From Acidobacteriota bacterium (GTDB lineage Bacteria > Acidobacteriota > Vicinamibacteria > Vicinamibacterales > JAKQTR01): a DNA stretch of 64,000 nt. Position 1 is the first letter of the stretch. Each line of letters begins with the position of its first letter. The stretch spans positions 1-64,000 of the forward strand of contig JAKQTR010000041.1 in assembly GCA_029562975.1 (NCBI GenBank), in the 5' to 3' direction. The position numbers were made by a program, and so were the translations under genes. The notes beneath the pieces are model-generated. The model ran no database searches. It had not been told where the DNA came from and saw only the letters and a program-made list of their open reading frames with translations. Shown here piece by piece: positions 31,626 to 40,306 of the stretch.

Positions 31626-33338
31626 GTGAGCGGCATCGGCGTCGGCGCGCGCATCGGGGCCTACCGGCTGATCGGCGTGATCGGCAACGGCGGCCTGGGC
31701 GCGGTGTACCGCGCCGTCGAGGAGGGGAGCGGCAAGGAGGCGGCGGTCCGCGTCTTCGCCCGGGAGGTGTCGGGCAACGCGGTGCTGGCAGATCGCCTGC
31801 GGACGATGGCGCCGGCGCTGCGGAGGCTCCATCACGCGCACATCGGGGGCGTCTACGAGCTGGTGACGGCCGGCGCGGACCTGGCGCTGCTGCTCGAACA
31901 CGTGCCGGGCACGCCGCTGGACCGCGTGAAGCGCGATGCGGGCGCGCTCGACTCGAGAGCGTCGGTCGCCTGCGCCGTCCAGGTTCTGCGCGCCCTCGAG
32001 TACGCGCATGGGCGGGGCATCCTCCACCACGCGCTCAGGCCGACGAACCTCGTCATGGTGCCCGGCGGCGCCATCAAGGTGATGGACTTCGGGATCGGCC
32101 ATGCGCTCGGCGCGATCCGGAAGGTTCCCGAAGACCGCCTGCTCAGCGTCCTCGCCTACCTGGCGCCCGAGCAGATCCAGAACGATCCGGGCGACGCGCG
32201 CTCGGACCTTTATGCCGTCGGCGTCATGCTGTACGAGTGGCTGACCGGCCGCCGTCCGTTCGATCACCGCACCGAGTCGGCGCTCCGGCAGGCGCACCTC
32301 AACGAACCGCCCGCCTCGCCGCGCTTCCTCGTCCCCGAGCTGCCGGAGTGGCTGGACCAGGCGGTCCTCCGGTCGCTCGCGAAGCACCCGGCGGCCCGCT
32401 ACCAGACCGCCACCGAGTTCAGGGCCGTCCTCGAGGCCGCACCCGGCTTGGCGGCGCCGCGCGAGGCTGCGGCCGAGCGATCGCACGCGGGACCGCCAAG
32501 CGCGATCGTCGGGGCCGCCCCGCAGCGTCCGGGGCCGCAGGCCAGCCCGGCGCGCGCACCGGCGCCGCACCCCACCGTGCCGGTGGAGGTGCAGCCGACG
32601 GCCCAGGGTACGGGCGTGTCGAAGGCCGGCGCATATCGGCTTGCGGGCCCCACGCCGGCGCTGGCGGGCTCTCCATCGGCGCGAGTGTCATCCGGAGAGT
32701 GGGCGCAGGCCACTCCGTCGGGCGCGCACCGGGCCCAGGAACAGGTGCCTCTTCCATTCCGCGCCGGCGCTCCGGGGCGGGCGGAGGCCCCGCGCGGGGA
32801 GGGCGCCGGGAACGCGCTTGCCCGCCTGGGCACCGGTGTCGTCGCTGCGCTGATCGTGGCGCTGGGCGTGGCGGCGGCGGGCGCGTATTGCTGGAAGCGC
32901 GGCGCCTTGCTCGAGATGCTGCCTGCAGCGCGCCCGGCGGCGCTGCCGGGCGAGGGACGGACCGGCACCGCACCCGGACGCCAGACCGGGACCGCCTCGG
33001 CCCCGTCTCCCGACCCGACGTTCCGCGGGGTGAAGTATCTCGCCCGCACCGACGACGGGCCGCGCGAGTTCGGCGCGATTCTCGTCTTCGCCTCCGACCG
33101 CTTGCGCGTCACGCCCGAAGGCGGCGGCGCCGCCCTCCGGAGCGTGCGCTACCGGGACATCGCCGCCGCGTCCTGCTCGAGGATCGAACGAAAGCGCCTT
33201 GGCCTCCTGTCGAGCACCCGGCTCGTGTTGGCGGTCGAAACCGCCGGCGAGCCGCTGCTGCTGCGGATCGACGAAGACCATGCCGAGGCGATTCTCGAAG
33301 CGCTCGAAGCCCGGTGGGGCAAGGCGGTGGGCCGGTGA
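31626..33338 (+). CDS. Membrane-anchored Ser/Thr pseudokinase
   Basis: The 570-residue protein starts with a protein kinase fold (about residues 12-275) with a good glycine loop (GVIGNGGLGAVYRA), DFG (D154-G156) and YLAPEQI. The VAIK lysine is Arg42, and the HRDLKPxN catalytic loop reads HHALRPTN (134-141), so the catalytic Asp is Ala136 and the adjacent Lys is Arg138. It should not phosphorylate by the normal mechanism. A Pro/Ala-rich linker follows (280-395), then one transmembrane helix near 400-422 and a C-terminal beta-rich domain with KYLARTDDG and IDEDHAEAILEALEARW. The GTG start has GGAGGAG upstream. Probably a signalling scaffold; ligand and partners unknown. Confidence 0.9.
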   Translation: MSGIGVGARIGAYRLIGVIGNGGLGAVYRAVEEGSGKEAAVRVFAREVSGNAVLADRLRTMAPALRRLHHAHIGGVYELVTAGADLALLLEHVPGTPLDRVKRDAGALDSRASVACAVQVLRALEYAHGRGILHHALRPTNLVMVPGGAIKVMDFGIGHALGAIRKVPEDRLLSVLAYLAPEQIQNDPGDARSDLYAVGVMLYEWLTGRRPFDHRTESALRQAHLNEPPASPRFLVPELPEWLDQAVLRSLAKHPAARYQTATEFRAVLEAAPGLAAPREAAAERSHAGPPSAIVGAAPQRPGPQASPARAPAPHPTVPVEVQPTAQGTGVSKAGAYRLAGPTPALAGSPSARVSSGEWAQATPSGAHRAQEQVPLPFRAGAPGRAEAPRGEGAGNALARLGTGVVAALIVALGVAAAGAYCWKRGALLEMLPAARPAALPGEGRTGTAPGRQTGTASAPSPDPTFRGVKYLARTDDGPREFGAILVFASDRLRVTPEGGGAALRSVRYRDIAAASCSRIERKRLGLLSSTRLVLAVETAGEPLLLRIDEDHAEAILEALEARWGKAVGR

Positions 33339-33679
33339 GGGCGCGATCGTCCTCGAGATCCTGCCGAAGCCGCTGACCGGGACCCTGCGCGATCGGCAGG
33401 CGTTGCCGATGATGCCCTGCTGCCGGTCCGTCCTCGGCCTCCCGATCAGCATCACCGCGCTGCGCAATCTGCAGACAGGCCGTACGGAAGCGACCGCAGC
33501 GCAGACCCCGATGACCAGGCTCTCTGACCCGGCAAGCCCCGGACTGCGCGGGGCGCTCCTCGAACGCGGCCAGGCCGCTGCCGATTCCGGCGAGCAGGCG
33601 CGGCGCTCGTGTTCGGCCTCGAGCTTCGCCGCCGCCTCGCTTCCGACCCGCGCACGCCGCTCTTCCCGAAGGAAGAAGG
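33339..33679. other. Gap between convergent genes, no confident gene
   Basis: These 341 bases lie between the pseudokinase and MDR stops. On the minus strand a frame starts with GTG at 33683, overlapping the MDR stop by four bases (GTGA), and reads TFFLREERRARVGSEAAAK and onward without a clear family. It runs antisense into the pseudokinase gene, so I do not call it. A six-base-pair hairpin at 33536-33554 is the only other structure noticed. Confidence 0.3.
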
Positions 33680-34693
33680 TCACGCCTGCGGCTGGATCGT
33701 CAGGACGAGCTTGCCGAACTGATCGGCCTGGTCCATGCGCCGGTGCGCGTCGGCCGCCGCGGCCAGCGGAAACGTCCGGTCGATCACCGGCTCGAGGCCG
33801 CGATCGAAGAGCGCCAGCATGCTGGAGAACTCCTCCGGCGTGCCCATCGTGCTGCCGAGGATGTCGACCTGCTTCCAGAAGACCCGGCGCACTTCGACCG
33901 TGGAGGCCGAGCCTGTCGTGGCGCCGAACGTCACGATGCGCCCGCCCGGGCGGACGACCTCCAGCAGCGTCGGAAACGCCTCGCGGCCCGCGCTGTCGAC
34001 GATCACGTGGGGGCCGCCGTCGGTCAGCCTCGCGATCGCCTGGCCCCAGCCGTCGAGCCGGTAGTTCGCGCCGCCGGCGGCGCCGAGTTCCCGCGCCCGG
34101 GCGATCTTGGCATCGCTCCCGGAGGTGACGACCACGCGGGCACCCAGGTGCAGCGCGAAGAGCAGCGCGAAGGTGGCCACGCCTCCGCCGACGCCGGTGA
34201 CGAGCACGGTCTCTCCCGGCTGCAGCCTGGCGCGCGTGACGAGCGCCCGGTACGCCGTGAGGCCGGCGAGCGGAATCGCCGCCGCGGCCTCCCACGAGAG
34301 CGACGCGGGCTTCCGGTACAGATTGGCGGCCGGCACCTTCACGAGCTCCGCGTAGGTCCCGTGGTCGGGGAGGCCGAGGATGCGGAACGACGGGCCCTGG
34401 GCGCGGCTGTCGGGCCCCCACTCGAGGCTGGGATTGATGACGACGGCGGTGCCGGGCCACGCCCGATCCACGCCCTCGCCGACGGCGGTGACCTCTCCCG
34501 CTCCGTCGGACCCGAGGATGATGGGGAGCCTGATGCCGGCATACTGTCCCTGCCGGATCCACGCGTCGCGGCGGTTGAGGGCCGCCGCCCTCAGGCGGAC
34601 GACGGCCTCTCCCGGGCCGGGAGCCGGGTCTGCCGCCGTTTCCAGCACGAGCCGCTCCGGTCCGCCGAGTTCACGAAGGACGATGGCTTGCAT
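33680..34693 (-). CDS. MDR-family quinone oxidoreductase/zinc-type alcohol dehydrogenase
   Basis: This 337-residue medium-chain dehydrogenase has an N-terminal GroES-like domain (GEAVVRLRAAALNRRDAWIRQG, PIILGSDGAGEVTAVG) and a Rossmann domain with VLVTGVGGGVATFALLFA for NADPH. The zinc ligands of classical alcohol dehydrogenases are not apparent: the usual Cys is Asn/Arg in ALNRRD. It therefore fits the zinc-independent quinone oxidoreductase or enoyl-reductase branch. It is separated by an 80-base repeat-bearing spacer from the aldo/keto reductase gene upstream. Confidence 0.88.
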   Translation of the reverse strand: MQAIVLRELGGPERLVLETAADPAPGPGEAVVRLRAAALNRRDAWIRQGQYAGIRLPIILGSDGAGEVTAVGEGVDRAWPGTAVVINPSLEWGPDSRAQGPSFRILGLPDHGTYAELVKVPAANLYRKPASLSWEAAAAIPLAGLTAYRALVTRARLQPGETVLVTGVGGGVATFALLFALHLGARVVVTSGSDAKIARARELGAAGGANYRLDGWGQAIARLTDGGPHVIVDSAGREAFPTLLEVVRPGGRIVTFGATTGSASTVEVRRVFWKQVDILGSTMGTPEEFSSMLALFDRGLEPVIDRTFPLAAAADAHRRMDQADQFGKLVLTIQPQA

Positions 34694-34705
34694 CGCGTTT
34701 CCTCC

Positions 34706-34781
34706 CCCGAATCCCGAAGCCCGGGCCTCGAGTCGCGAAACTCGGGCCCCGAGTCACGAAACCCGGGCCCCGAGTCCCGAT
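34706..34781. repeat. Degenerate CCCGAGTC/CGGGCCC intergenic repeat
   Basis: Between the aldo/keto reductase and the MDR gene, four units resembling CGGGCCCCGAGTCACGAAA recur with a period of about 19-20 bases. This is the same repeat family as at 26398, 47533, 50163 and 58271. The aldo/keto reductase stop codon lies at its upstream edge. Confidence 0.55.
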
Positions 34782-35794
34782 CAGTCCGTGTTCTGATCGT
34801 TTTCCACCGGGCCGCCCGCCGCCGGCGGCCGCCTGAACCACGCGGCGTCGGCCACGTAGCTCGCCGTCAGGCCCTCGAGGCGGGCCATCTCGGCCGGGGG
34901 CAGCGGCGTGAAGCTTCTCGCGATCGCGATGTTCTCCTCCAGCTGCTCGACGGTCTTGCACCCGACGACGACCGTGCTGACGGGCAGCGTCAGGGTGTAG
35001 CTCATCGCCTCCTTCATCGTCGACACGCCGTCGGGACGGAGGAGGCGGTCCCGCGCCGGGATCTTCATGCCGATGACGCCCATCTTCTTCCGGTTCGCGA
35101 GCGGCAGCAGCTCCGTCTTGAACGGGAAGCGGTGCGGATCGGCGGGATTGAGCGCCATCAGGATGGCGTCGAACTCGAACCGCTCGAGCGCCTTGATGAG
35201 CGGAGCGGGGTCGTAGTGGCCGGTGATTCCCAGGAAGCGCACCATCTTGTCGTCGCGCGCCTTGAGGAGCGCCTCGATGGCCCCGCCGCTTGCGAAGATC
35301 TGCTCGACCTGCTCGTCGCGCATGACGTTGTGCAGCTGCCAGAGGTCCAGGTGATCGGTCCGCAGCAGCTTCAGGCTCTGCTCGAGCAGCCGGAGGGAGC
35401 CGTCGCGCGTCCGGTCGTCGGTCTTGCTCGCGAGGAAGACCTCCTTGCGCCGCGTGGCCATGACCTCGCCGATGAACGTCTGGCTGATGCCGTCCAGTTT
35501 CCAGCGCGGCGTGTCGGCCGCGCGGGGCCGGCCGTACGCGGCCGCCGTGTCGATGTAGTTCACGCCGAGGTCGATCGCGCGGTTGATGATCGCCATCGAC
35601 ACATCGTGCTTGTCCGGCTGTTCGAGGGAGGCCTGGCCCCCCAGGCTGAACAGGCGCACCATGTGGCCGGTCCGCCCGAGCGGCCGCTCGGGCATGGGCG
35701 GGGCGGCCGCGCCGAGCGCGGGCCGGACGGCGAGGGCCGCCGCGCCAGTCAGGCCGAGTTTCACGAACGCGCGGCGGGAGAGATCGTCGGTCAT
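34781..35794 (-). CDS. Tat-dependent aldo/keto reductase
   Basis: The 337-residue protein has an N-terminal Tat-type leader (SRRAFVKLGLTGAAALAVRPALG) followed by an aldo/keto reductase barrel. The catalytic tetrad can be followed: Asp and Tyr in YIDTAAAYG, Lys in FLASKTD and His in DLWQLHNV. The NADP-binding C-terminus (VVVGCKTVEQLEENI) is present. The leader suggests export of a folded protein, as in many acidobacterial and planctomycete oxidoreductases. The start at 35794 is set by the twin-arginine motif. Substrate unknown. Divergent from the acyl-CoA dehydrogenase gene. Confidence 0.9.
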   Translation of the reverse strand: MTDDLSRRAFVKLGLTGAAALAVRPALGAAAPPMPERPLGRTGHMVRLFSLGGQASLEQPDKHDVSMAIINRAIDLGVNYIDTAAAYGRPRAADTPRWKLDGISQTFIGEVMATRRKEVFLASKTDDRTRDGSLRLLEQSLKLLRTDHLDLWQLHNVMRDEQVEQIFASGGAIEALLKARDDKMVRFLGITGHYDPAPLIKALERFEFDAILMALNPADPHRFPFKTELLPLANRKKMGVIGMKIPARDRLLRPDGVSTMKEAMSYTLTLPVSTVVVGCKTVEQLEENIAIARSFTPLPPAEMARLEGLTASYVADAAWFRRPPAAGGPVENDQNTD

Positions 35795-36022
35795 GGCGCG
35801 CTCCTTGGTTTGCACCACCATAACCCGAGGCCGGGACGGCGGCAACGCGAAACGGACGGGCCTGGAGCGGGCGCGGACGACCGGCGCTCGCGGGACGGGC
35901 GGGCGGGTGCGTCGGACGGGGCACGCGGGGCGGACCATTGATCCCCCGGTGGAACGGAAGTACGTTAGTCCTCGTCTCCGCGTCCTGCCCGCGGCGCGGC
36001 CCCTCACGGAAGGACGACTCAG

Positions 36023-38197
36023 ATGCTGCACGGCCTGCCCGATGACGACGCGCGCGCCATCCTCTGGCGGTTCGGCGGTTGCGAGGATCTTCGCCGCCTG
36101 GCGGTGGCGGCTCGCGGCGTCGCGCGGGGGCCGGTGGCGCGCCTCGTGGCTGCCGGAGGCCGGCTCACCCACGAGTGGACGCCGGAGAAGCAGGCGATGC
36201 TCGACGCCTTCGACGAGGCGGGCCTTAGAGGACCTTCGGGCGAAGACGCGGCCGGCGCGCAGGCCGCGCACCGGCGGAGCCTGGCGTCGGCGCTGACCGC
36301 CTTCGAGCTGGCCTGGGTGGATGCCGGAGCGGCCACCACGTACCTCGCGTGCGTCCTCGCTGCCGAGCCCATCCGCATGTTCGGCACCGAGCGCCAGCGC
36401 GCGAACTACGCCGGTGCCGCGCGGGGGGGGCGGGCCATGCGCGGCGCCTTCGCGCTGACGGAACCCATCCCGGACGCCGGCGTCGAAACCGGCCTCCTCG
36501 GCGGCACGGTCGACGTCGCCGAGTGGAGCGGGGGACGCGAACCCGTGCTCCGCGTCCGGAAGCGCGGCCGGTTCATCACGGGCATGGCGTTCGCCGAGTT
36601 CGTCACCGCGGCGGTCGGCTCCGCCGACGAGCGCATCAAGGGCACCTGCGCCGTGATCCTCGAGGCCGGGGACCCCGGCGTCTTCGATCGCGGGCTGCCG
36701 GCGCGGACGCTCGTCCACCAGCTCTCGTCGAGCCGCAATCCCGTCTTCGACGTGCGGGTGCCCGCCGATCGGATCCTGGGCGGCTACGACGTCGAGAACG
36801 GCGTCATCGTGCCGAGGGTGACGCACGGCGACATTGTCGAGGCCGTCTTCCGCCGCACCCGCGTGACGGTCGGCCTGATGACCGCCGCCAAGCTCCTGTC
36901 GGCCGTCGAGCCAATCATCCGCTACCAGCGCCGCCGCTTCCGCGGGAGCCGCACGGTGCAGCCGGGGTCGCCGCGCTACGAGCTGGGCCTGCAGCAGAAA
37001 GAGGACGTCCTGCACCGTCTGGTCGACGTCTGGGCGACGGGAGAGGCGGCGGCCTCGCTGGGCTTCGCCGCGGCCCGGGCCCTTGACGAACTCGACCAGC
37101 TCGCGGCGGAAGGACAGCCGGCAGGCGCCGGCACGCCCGACCTGGTTGAGGAGTACTTCGCAGAGGCCGCAAGGCCCGCGCACAAGCGCTCGCCGGAACG
37201 GCTGGCGGAACTCGGGCGCGACCCCCGCGTGCGGGCAACCCTGCTGGAGGCGGTGGCGGGAGTCCTGTCGCCGGCCGTGAAGCTCTGGAACACGGGGCAC
37301 GGTGCGAACGTCATCCGGGAGGCGGTGAGCCTGCTGGGTGGGCAGGGCCTGACGGAAGACAGTCCAGGCTTCCTCGGCCAGAAGTGGATGGACGCGCAGC
37401 TCGAGGCCACCTACGAGGGGCCGGAGGCCGTGCAGCGCCGCCAGCTGGCGCATGCGATGACCGGCGAGATGTTCCTGCGCCAGTTCGAGTCCTGGGTGGA
37501 AGAGATGCGCGCGCTCGCGTCGCAGCGACCCGGGACGGGGACCTGCGCGCTGGCCACCGCCATGGGGCTCTGGCTCTGGACGCTCCGCCACCTGCAGCGC
37601 GCCACGGACCCAGCCGGCGCGAAGCTCTATCAGGCGTCGCGACAGGGAGTGAGCTTCCCGATGGCGGACGCGCTGGCCTGGCTCCTGGCCGCGCGCCAGC
37701 AGGCCCTCGACGTCGTCGAACTGGAGCGCCGCACTCGGGATGATGCCGCGTCGGCCGGCCGCTGGCGCGATCTCGTGCCGATCCTGATGGATCTGTGCCA
37801 CGTCCAGGCCGCGCGCGCGGCCGGTGAGGCGGCCCGCATCTGCACCGACCTCGTCTACGGGTACCGCCGGCATCCGAGCTGGGACGATGCCGGCGCGTCG
37901 GCGTGCTTCGGCGGCGCCGAGATCGAGTCGCTCGAAGAAGTCATTCCGGGCATGGCGGCCACCGCCAGGCTCTACGCCGACGTCATCGAGGTTGACGGCT
38001 CGCACCCTGCCAAGGCGGGCCCGTGCACGAGCGTCGAGGGGCTTCAGCCGTTCGAGCGGCTGCGCGCGCAGCTCGGCCGGTGCCTGACCGGGTCGCGCCT
38101 CGCCAAGGACCGGGCTGCCGACGCGCTCACGCGCGTGGAGATTGCCGACGCTCCCGACTATCCCCGCCCGGCGGACGATCCGGCAGGCGCTCGGTAG
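36023..38197 (+). CDS. Acyl-CoA dehydrogenase family protein, long form
   Basis: The 724-residue protein contains an acyl-CoA dehydrogenase core: helical N-terminal domain, FALTEPIPDAG, RFITGMAFAEFVTAAV, a VFDVRVPADRILGG beta-domain motif, GDIVEAVFRRTRVTVG, and C-terminal helices with ATYEGPEAVQRRQLAHAM. It is longer than the usual 380-600 residues because of an extra C-terminal region (about 480-724) of helices like those in long bacterial FadE-type enzymes. It would oxidise acyl-CoA at the alpha-beta position with FAD. It stands alone, with no thiolase or CoA-ligase neighbour. The GACTCAG leader before ATG 36023 has only a weak ribosome site. Confidence 0.85.
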   Translation: MLHGLPDDDARAILWRFGGCEDLRRLAVAARGVARGPVARLVAAGGRLTHEWTPEKQAMLDAFDEAGLRGPSGEDAAGAQAAHRRSLASALTAFELAWVDAGAATTYLACVLAAEPIRMFGTERQRANYAGAARGGRAMRGAFALTEPIPDAGVETGLLGGTVDVAEWSGGREPVLRVRKRGRFITGMAFAEFVTAAVGSADERIKGTCAVILEAGDPGVFDRGLPARTLVHQLSSSRNPVFDVRVPADRILGGYDVENGVIVPRVTHGDIVEAVFRRTRVTVGLMTAAKLLSAVEPIIRYQRRRFRGSRTVQPGSPRYELGLQQKEDVLHRLVDVWATGEAAASLGFAAARALDELDQLAAEGQPAGAGTPDLVEEYFAEAARPAHKRSPERLAELGRDPRVRATLLEAVAGVLSPAVKLWNTGHGANVIREAVSLLGGQGLTEDSPGFLGQKWMDAQLEATYEGPEAVQRRQLAHAMTGEMFLRQFESWVEEMRALASQRPGTGTCALATAMGLWLWTLRHLQRATDPAGAKLYQASRQGVSFPMADALAWLLAARQQALDVVELERRTRDDAASAGRWRDLVPILMDLCHVQAARAAGEAARICTDLVYGYRRHPSWDDAGASACFGGAEIESLEEVIPGMAATARLYADVIEVDGSHPAKAGPCTSVEGLQPFERLRAQLGRCLTGSRLAKDRAADALTRVEIADAPDYPRPADDPAGAR

Positions 38198-38638
38198 CAC
38201 GGCGCCGCCCCGGGGAGCGGCCCCATCCCATCGCGCCGCCGATGCCCCGGTTCGACCCATCCCCCCATCCGGCATTCCCGACGGTTCCGCACTGTCGGCC
38301 GATCGCTGAGCACCCTAGGTCCGTCGCGAGATCACCTGCCCGAGCGGCCGGTCGCCACGATCCGCTGCAAGCGGAAGGCAGAGGAGGTTGTCTTGCGCAA
38401 TCGCCGTCATCGACGCGGCCGGCTCCCTCGTGATCGAGCGACCTGCCCGCAGCCGGGGGCTCGGGAGCGCGTACGGCTGTCGCGACCTGCCGGTCAGCCC
38501 CGTCGGCTGCACACGGATGCGCGGATTTGCGCGGAATCTGGCCTGGGCTGCCCGGATTCCCTTGACAATACTGGACTTGCGTTAGAAATTGGCGCCGGGC
38601 GGCCTGCCGCTCGAGCACTCCAGCCCTGGGGGAAGGCA
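38198..38638. other. Long intergenic gap with promoter near its end
   Basis: This 441-base gap follows the acyl-CoA dehydrogenase. Weak frames on both strands lack start sites or families. Its last 80 bases carry a TTGACA-containing promoter candidate for the small zinc-ribbon gene. Nothing else was recognised. Confidence 0.35.
38562..38588 (+). promoter_or_regulatory. Candidate promoter of the small zinc-ribbon gene
   Basis: A perfect TTGACA at 38562-38567 is followed after 15 bases by TAGAAA (38583-38588). The start codon at 38639 follows about 45 bases later. The spacing is short for sigma-70, so this is tentative. Confidence 0.35.
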
Positions 38639-38863
38639 ATGACCGCGTCGATCTGGCGGCGGCTTGGGTGCTGCCTCAGCGGCCATGATTACTCGGTCAA
38701 GTCGGACGGGACGCGGATGTTCCTGCGCTGCCGAGTGTGCGGGCGCACGTCGCGCGGGCTCATCATGGGCGAGGATCCCTGCCGCCGCCGGTCGCGGCAC
38801 GAGCAGTCGGCCGCGCAGGACCAGCGCCCGGCCGAACGCCGCACTCCGCTGTCGGCGCGCTGA
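38639..38863 (+). CDS. Small zinc-ribbon-like protein
   Basis: The 74-residue product MTASIWRRLGCCLSGHDY... has a potential metal site: CCLSGH near the N-terminus and CRVCGRTSRG about 20 residues later, resembling the DUF1660-type small zinc ribbons. The start is supported by GGGGAAGG eight bases upstream and a promoter candidate 50 bases further up. The C-terminal third is Arg/Gln-rich. Similar short proteins are common in proteobacteria and acidobacteria, but I know no function. Confidence 0.6.
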   Translation: MTASIWRRLGCCLSGHDYSVKSDGTRMFLRCRVCGRTSRGLIMGEDPCRRRSRHEQSAAQDQRPAERRTPLSAR

Positions 38864-38890
38864 CGTTCAGCCGGCCATCCGGCCCGGCGT

Positions 38891-39853
38891 TCAGCGCACG
38901 CCCCACCGCACGGCCAACTCGCGCACGTTGAGCACGTGGAGCACCGGCACGCCGCGCTCCACCATGCGGGCCACGAGCCCGCGCCCGGGCGACCGGTCGA
39001 AGACGACCGGCTGAAGCCATCCACTCCGCACGCGCAGGATCGCCGGCGACAGCCCGAGGCTCGCTTCGGTGCCGCCGACGTTGACGAAGGCCGCGAGACG
39101 CCTCGCGCCCCGCGCGGCGTCGAAGACCGCGATCCGCGCGGCCACGGCTTCCTCGAACGTGGACGGCTCGAGCAGGCGCGCACCCAGCTCGCGGGCCGCG
39201 TCGGCGGCGATGCGGGCGGCCAGCGCGCGCCCCTCCTCGTCCAGGTCGAGCGCGCGATCCCCGTCGCCGCCCGCCGACACGGCGGCCGACACGGGCCGCA
39301 GCGCCCCGCTTCCGACCAGGCGCGCCTCGATCTCGGGCCACGTGAACCCCGGGTCGGTCGCGCCGAAGGACGAAGCAGTGACGGACGAGACGGCAACCAG
39401 CCTGGCATCCAGGGCTTCACACGCGGCCGCCACGGCGAGGTTGAGGCCGGGAAACGAGCCGGAGAAGGAGGCAGCCACGAGGTCGCCTGGCCCGATGCCC
39501 GCGGCGTGGAGTTGCGCGGCAAGCGCCGGGGCCCATGCCGGGGACGCCGCCACCCGCTTGGCTTCGAGCGCGCCGAGCGTCGTGACGAGCGGCGTGAGTT
39601 CGCTGCCGATGAGCGCCTCATCGGCCGAGACGCCCCGCGCGCGGGCGATCTCGCCCGCCGCCTCGCGCCAGATGCGTGCGGCGCGCTCGGCGCGCTGCTT
39701 CACGCCCGGGGCCGCCGGAGGCTCCCAGGGCGCCAGCCAGCGGGGAAGGGCGAGCCAGCCGACGGCCTGCGCGGCGAGGATGGCCGCGATGGCCACACCG
39801 GCAGCGGCCGGCACCCACGGCGGAAGACGGACGATGCCCGGACGGGCCGGCAT
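38891..39853 (-). CDS. pgsW: Poly-gamma-glutamate system protein PgsW
   Basis: The 320-residue protein has an N-terminal membrane anchor (about residues 13-34, VPAAAGVAIAAILAAQAVGWLAL) and an extracytoplasmic domain with ELTPLVTTLGALEAKR, SFSGSFPGLN and VFVNVGGTEASLG-like motifs. This matches the PgsW family found next to PgsB and PgsC in some bacteria. It may help export or modify the polymer. It lies 11 bases downstream of pgsC, in the operon pgsB-pgsC-pgsW. Confidence 0.8.
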   Translation of the reverse strand: MPARPGIVRLPPWVPAAAGVAIAAILAAQAVGWLALPRWLAPWEPPAAPGVKQRAERAARIWREAAGEIARARGVSADEALIGSELTPLVTTLGALEAKRVAASPAWAPALAAQLHAAGIGPGDLVAASFSGSFPGLNLAVAAACEALDARLVAVSSVTASSFGATDPGFTWPEIEARLVGSGALRPVSAAVSAGGDGDRALDLDEEGRALAARIAADAARELGARLLEPSTFEEAVAARIAVFDAARGARRLAAFVNVGGTEASLGLSPAILRVRSGWLQPVVFDRSPGRGLVARMVERGVPVLHVLNVRELAVRWGVR

Positions 39854-39864
39854 GCCTCGCGTCC

Positions 39865-40305
39865 CTACAGCAGCACGCCGCTCAAGGCCGCGAGCAGGAA
39901 CCGCACGAGCACGGCCAGGACGAGCGTCGTGCCGGCCGTCGCCCAGAAGCCCTGGCTGAGCGCCGTGTTCGCGAGGAGGCCGGGAACGATGTAGCCGATG
40001 ACGCGAAGGTCGGCGGGCGCCGGGGCCGAGGCGATCGCCCACGTGCAGACCCCGTGCAGCACGAACCCGGTCAGGACCGTCACGCCAAACCTGCGGCGGC
40101 CGTACAGGATGATCAGGCGTGCCAGGCCGTAGCGCACCGCGGCGTAGGTCAGCCAGCCCACCGCGATCGTGGAGAGGACCCGCGCGGGCTGCGACAGGTG
40201 GAGGGCAAGGTAGCCTGGCACGACCAGGCCGCCCGAGGCCAGGCCGAAGACTTCCGTGAAGAGCAGGTTCAGCGCAATCCCGAGGCCCAGAGCCAGTTCG
40301 ACCAT
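39865..40305 (-). CDS. pgsC: Poly-gamma-glutamate synthesis protein PgsC/CapC
   Basis: The 146-residue membrane protein has four predicted helices and PgsC/CapC motifs: GIALNLLFTEVFGLASGGLVVPGYLAL at the N-terminus, PARVLSTI in the middle and RVIGYIVPGLLANTALSQG near residue 100. It forms the membrane synthase complex with PgsB. Its start lies directly after the pgsB stop (40307). Length matches the family. Confidence 0.9.
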   Translation of the reverse strand: MVELALGLGIALNLLFTEVFGLASGGLVVPGYLALHLSQPARVLSTIAVGWLTYAAVRYGLARLIILYGRRRFGVTVLTGFVLHGVCTWAIASAPAPADLRVIGYIVPGLLANTALSQGFWATAGTTLVLAVLVRFLLAALSGVLL

Positions 40306-40306
40306 G

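Noticed and set aside
33339-33683. A gene coupled to the MDR stop by GTGA
   Set aside because: The frame has no recognisable family, lacks a proper end before entering the pseudokinase gene antisense and is Arg/Ser-rich.
34706-34781. CRISPR-like array
   Set aside because: The units are degenerate, about 19-20 bases, without unique spacers of constant length, and the same low-complexity family occurs elsewhere singly.
34781-38275. A minus-strand open frame of over 1100 codons covering the acyl-CoA dehydrogenase gene
   Set aside because: Only its last 338 codons are the aldo/keto reductase. The rest is an antisense shadow with Arg/Ala/His-rich sequence and no family motifs, typical for codon-position GC bias.
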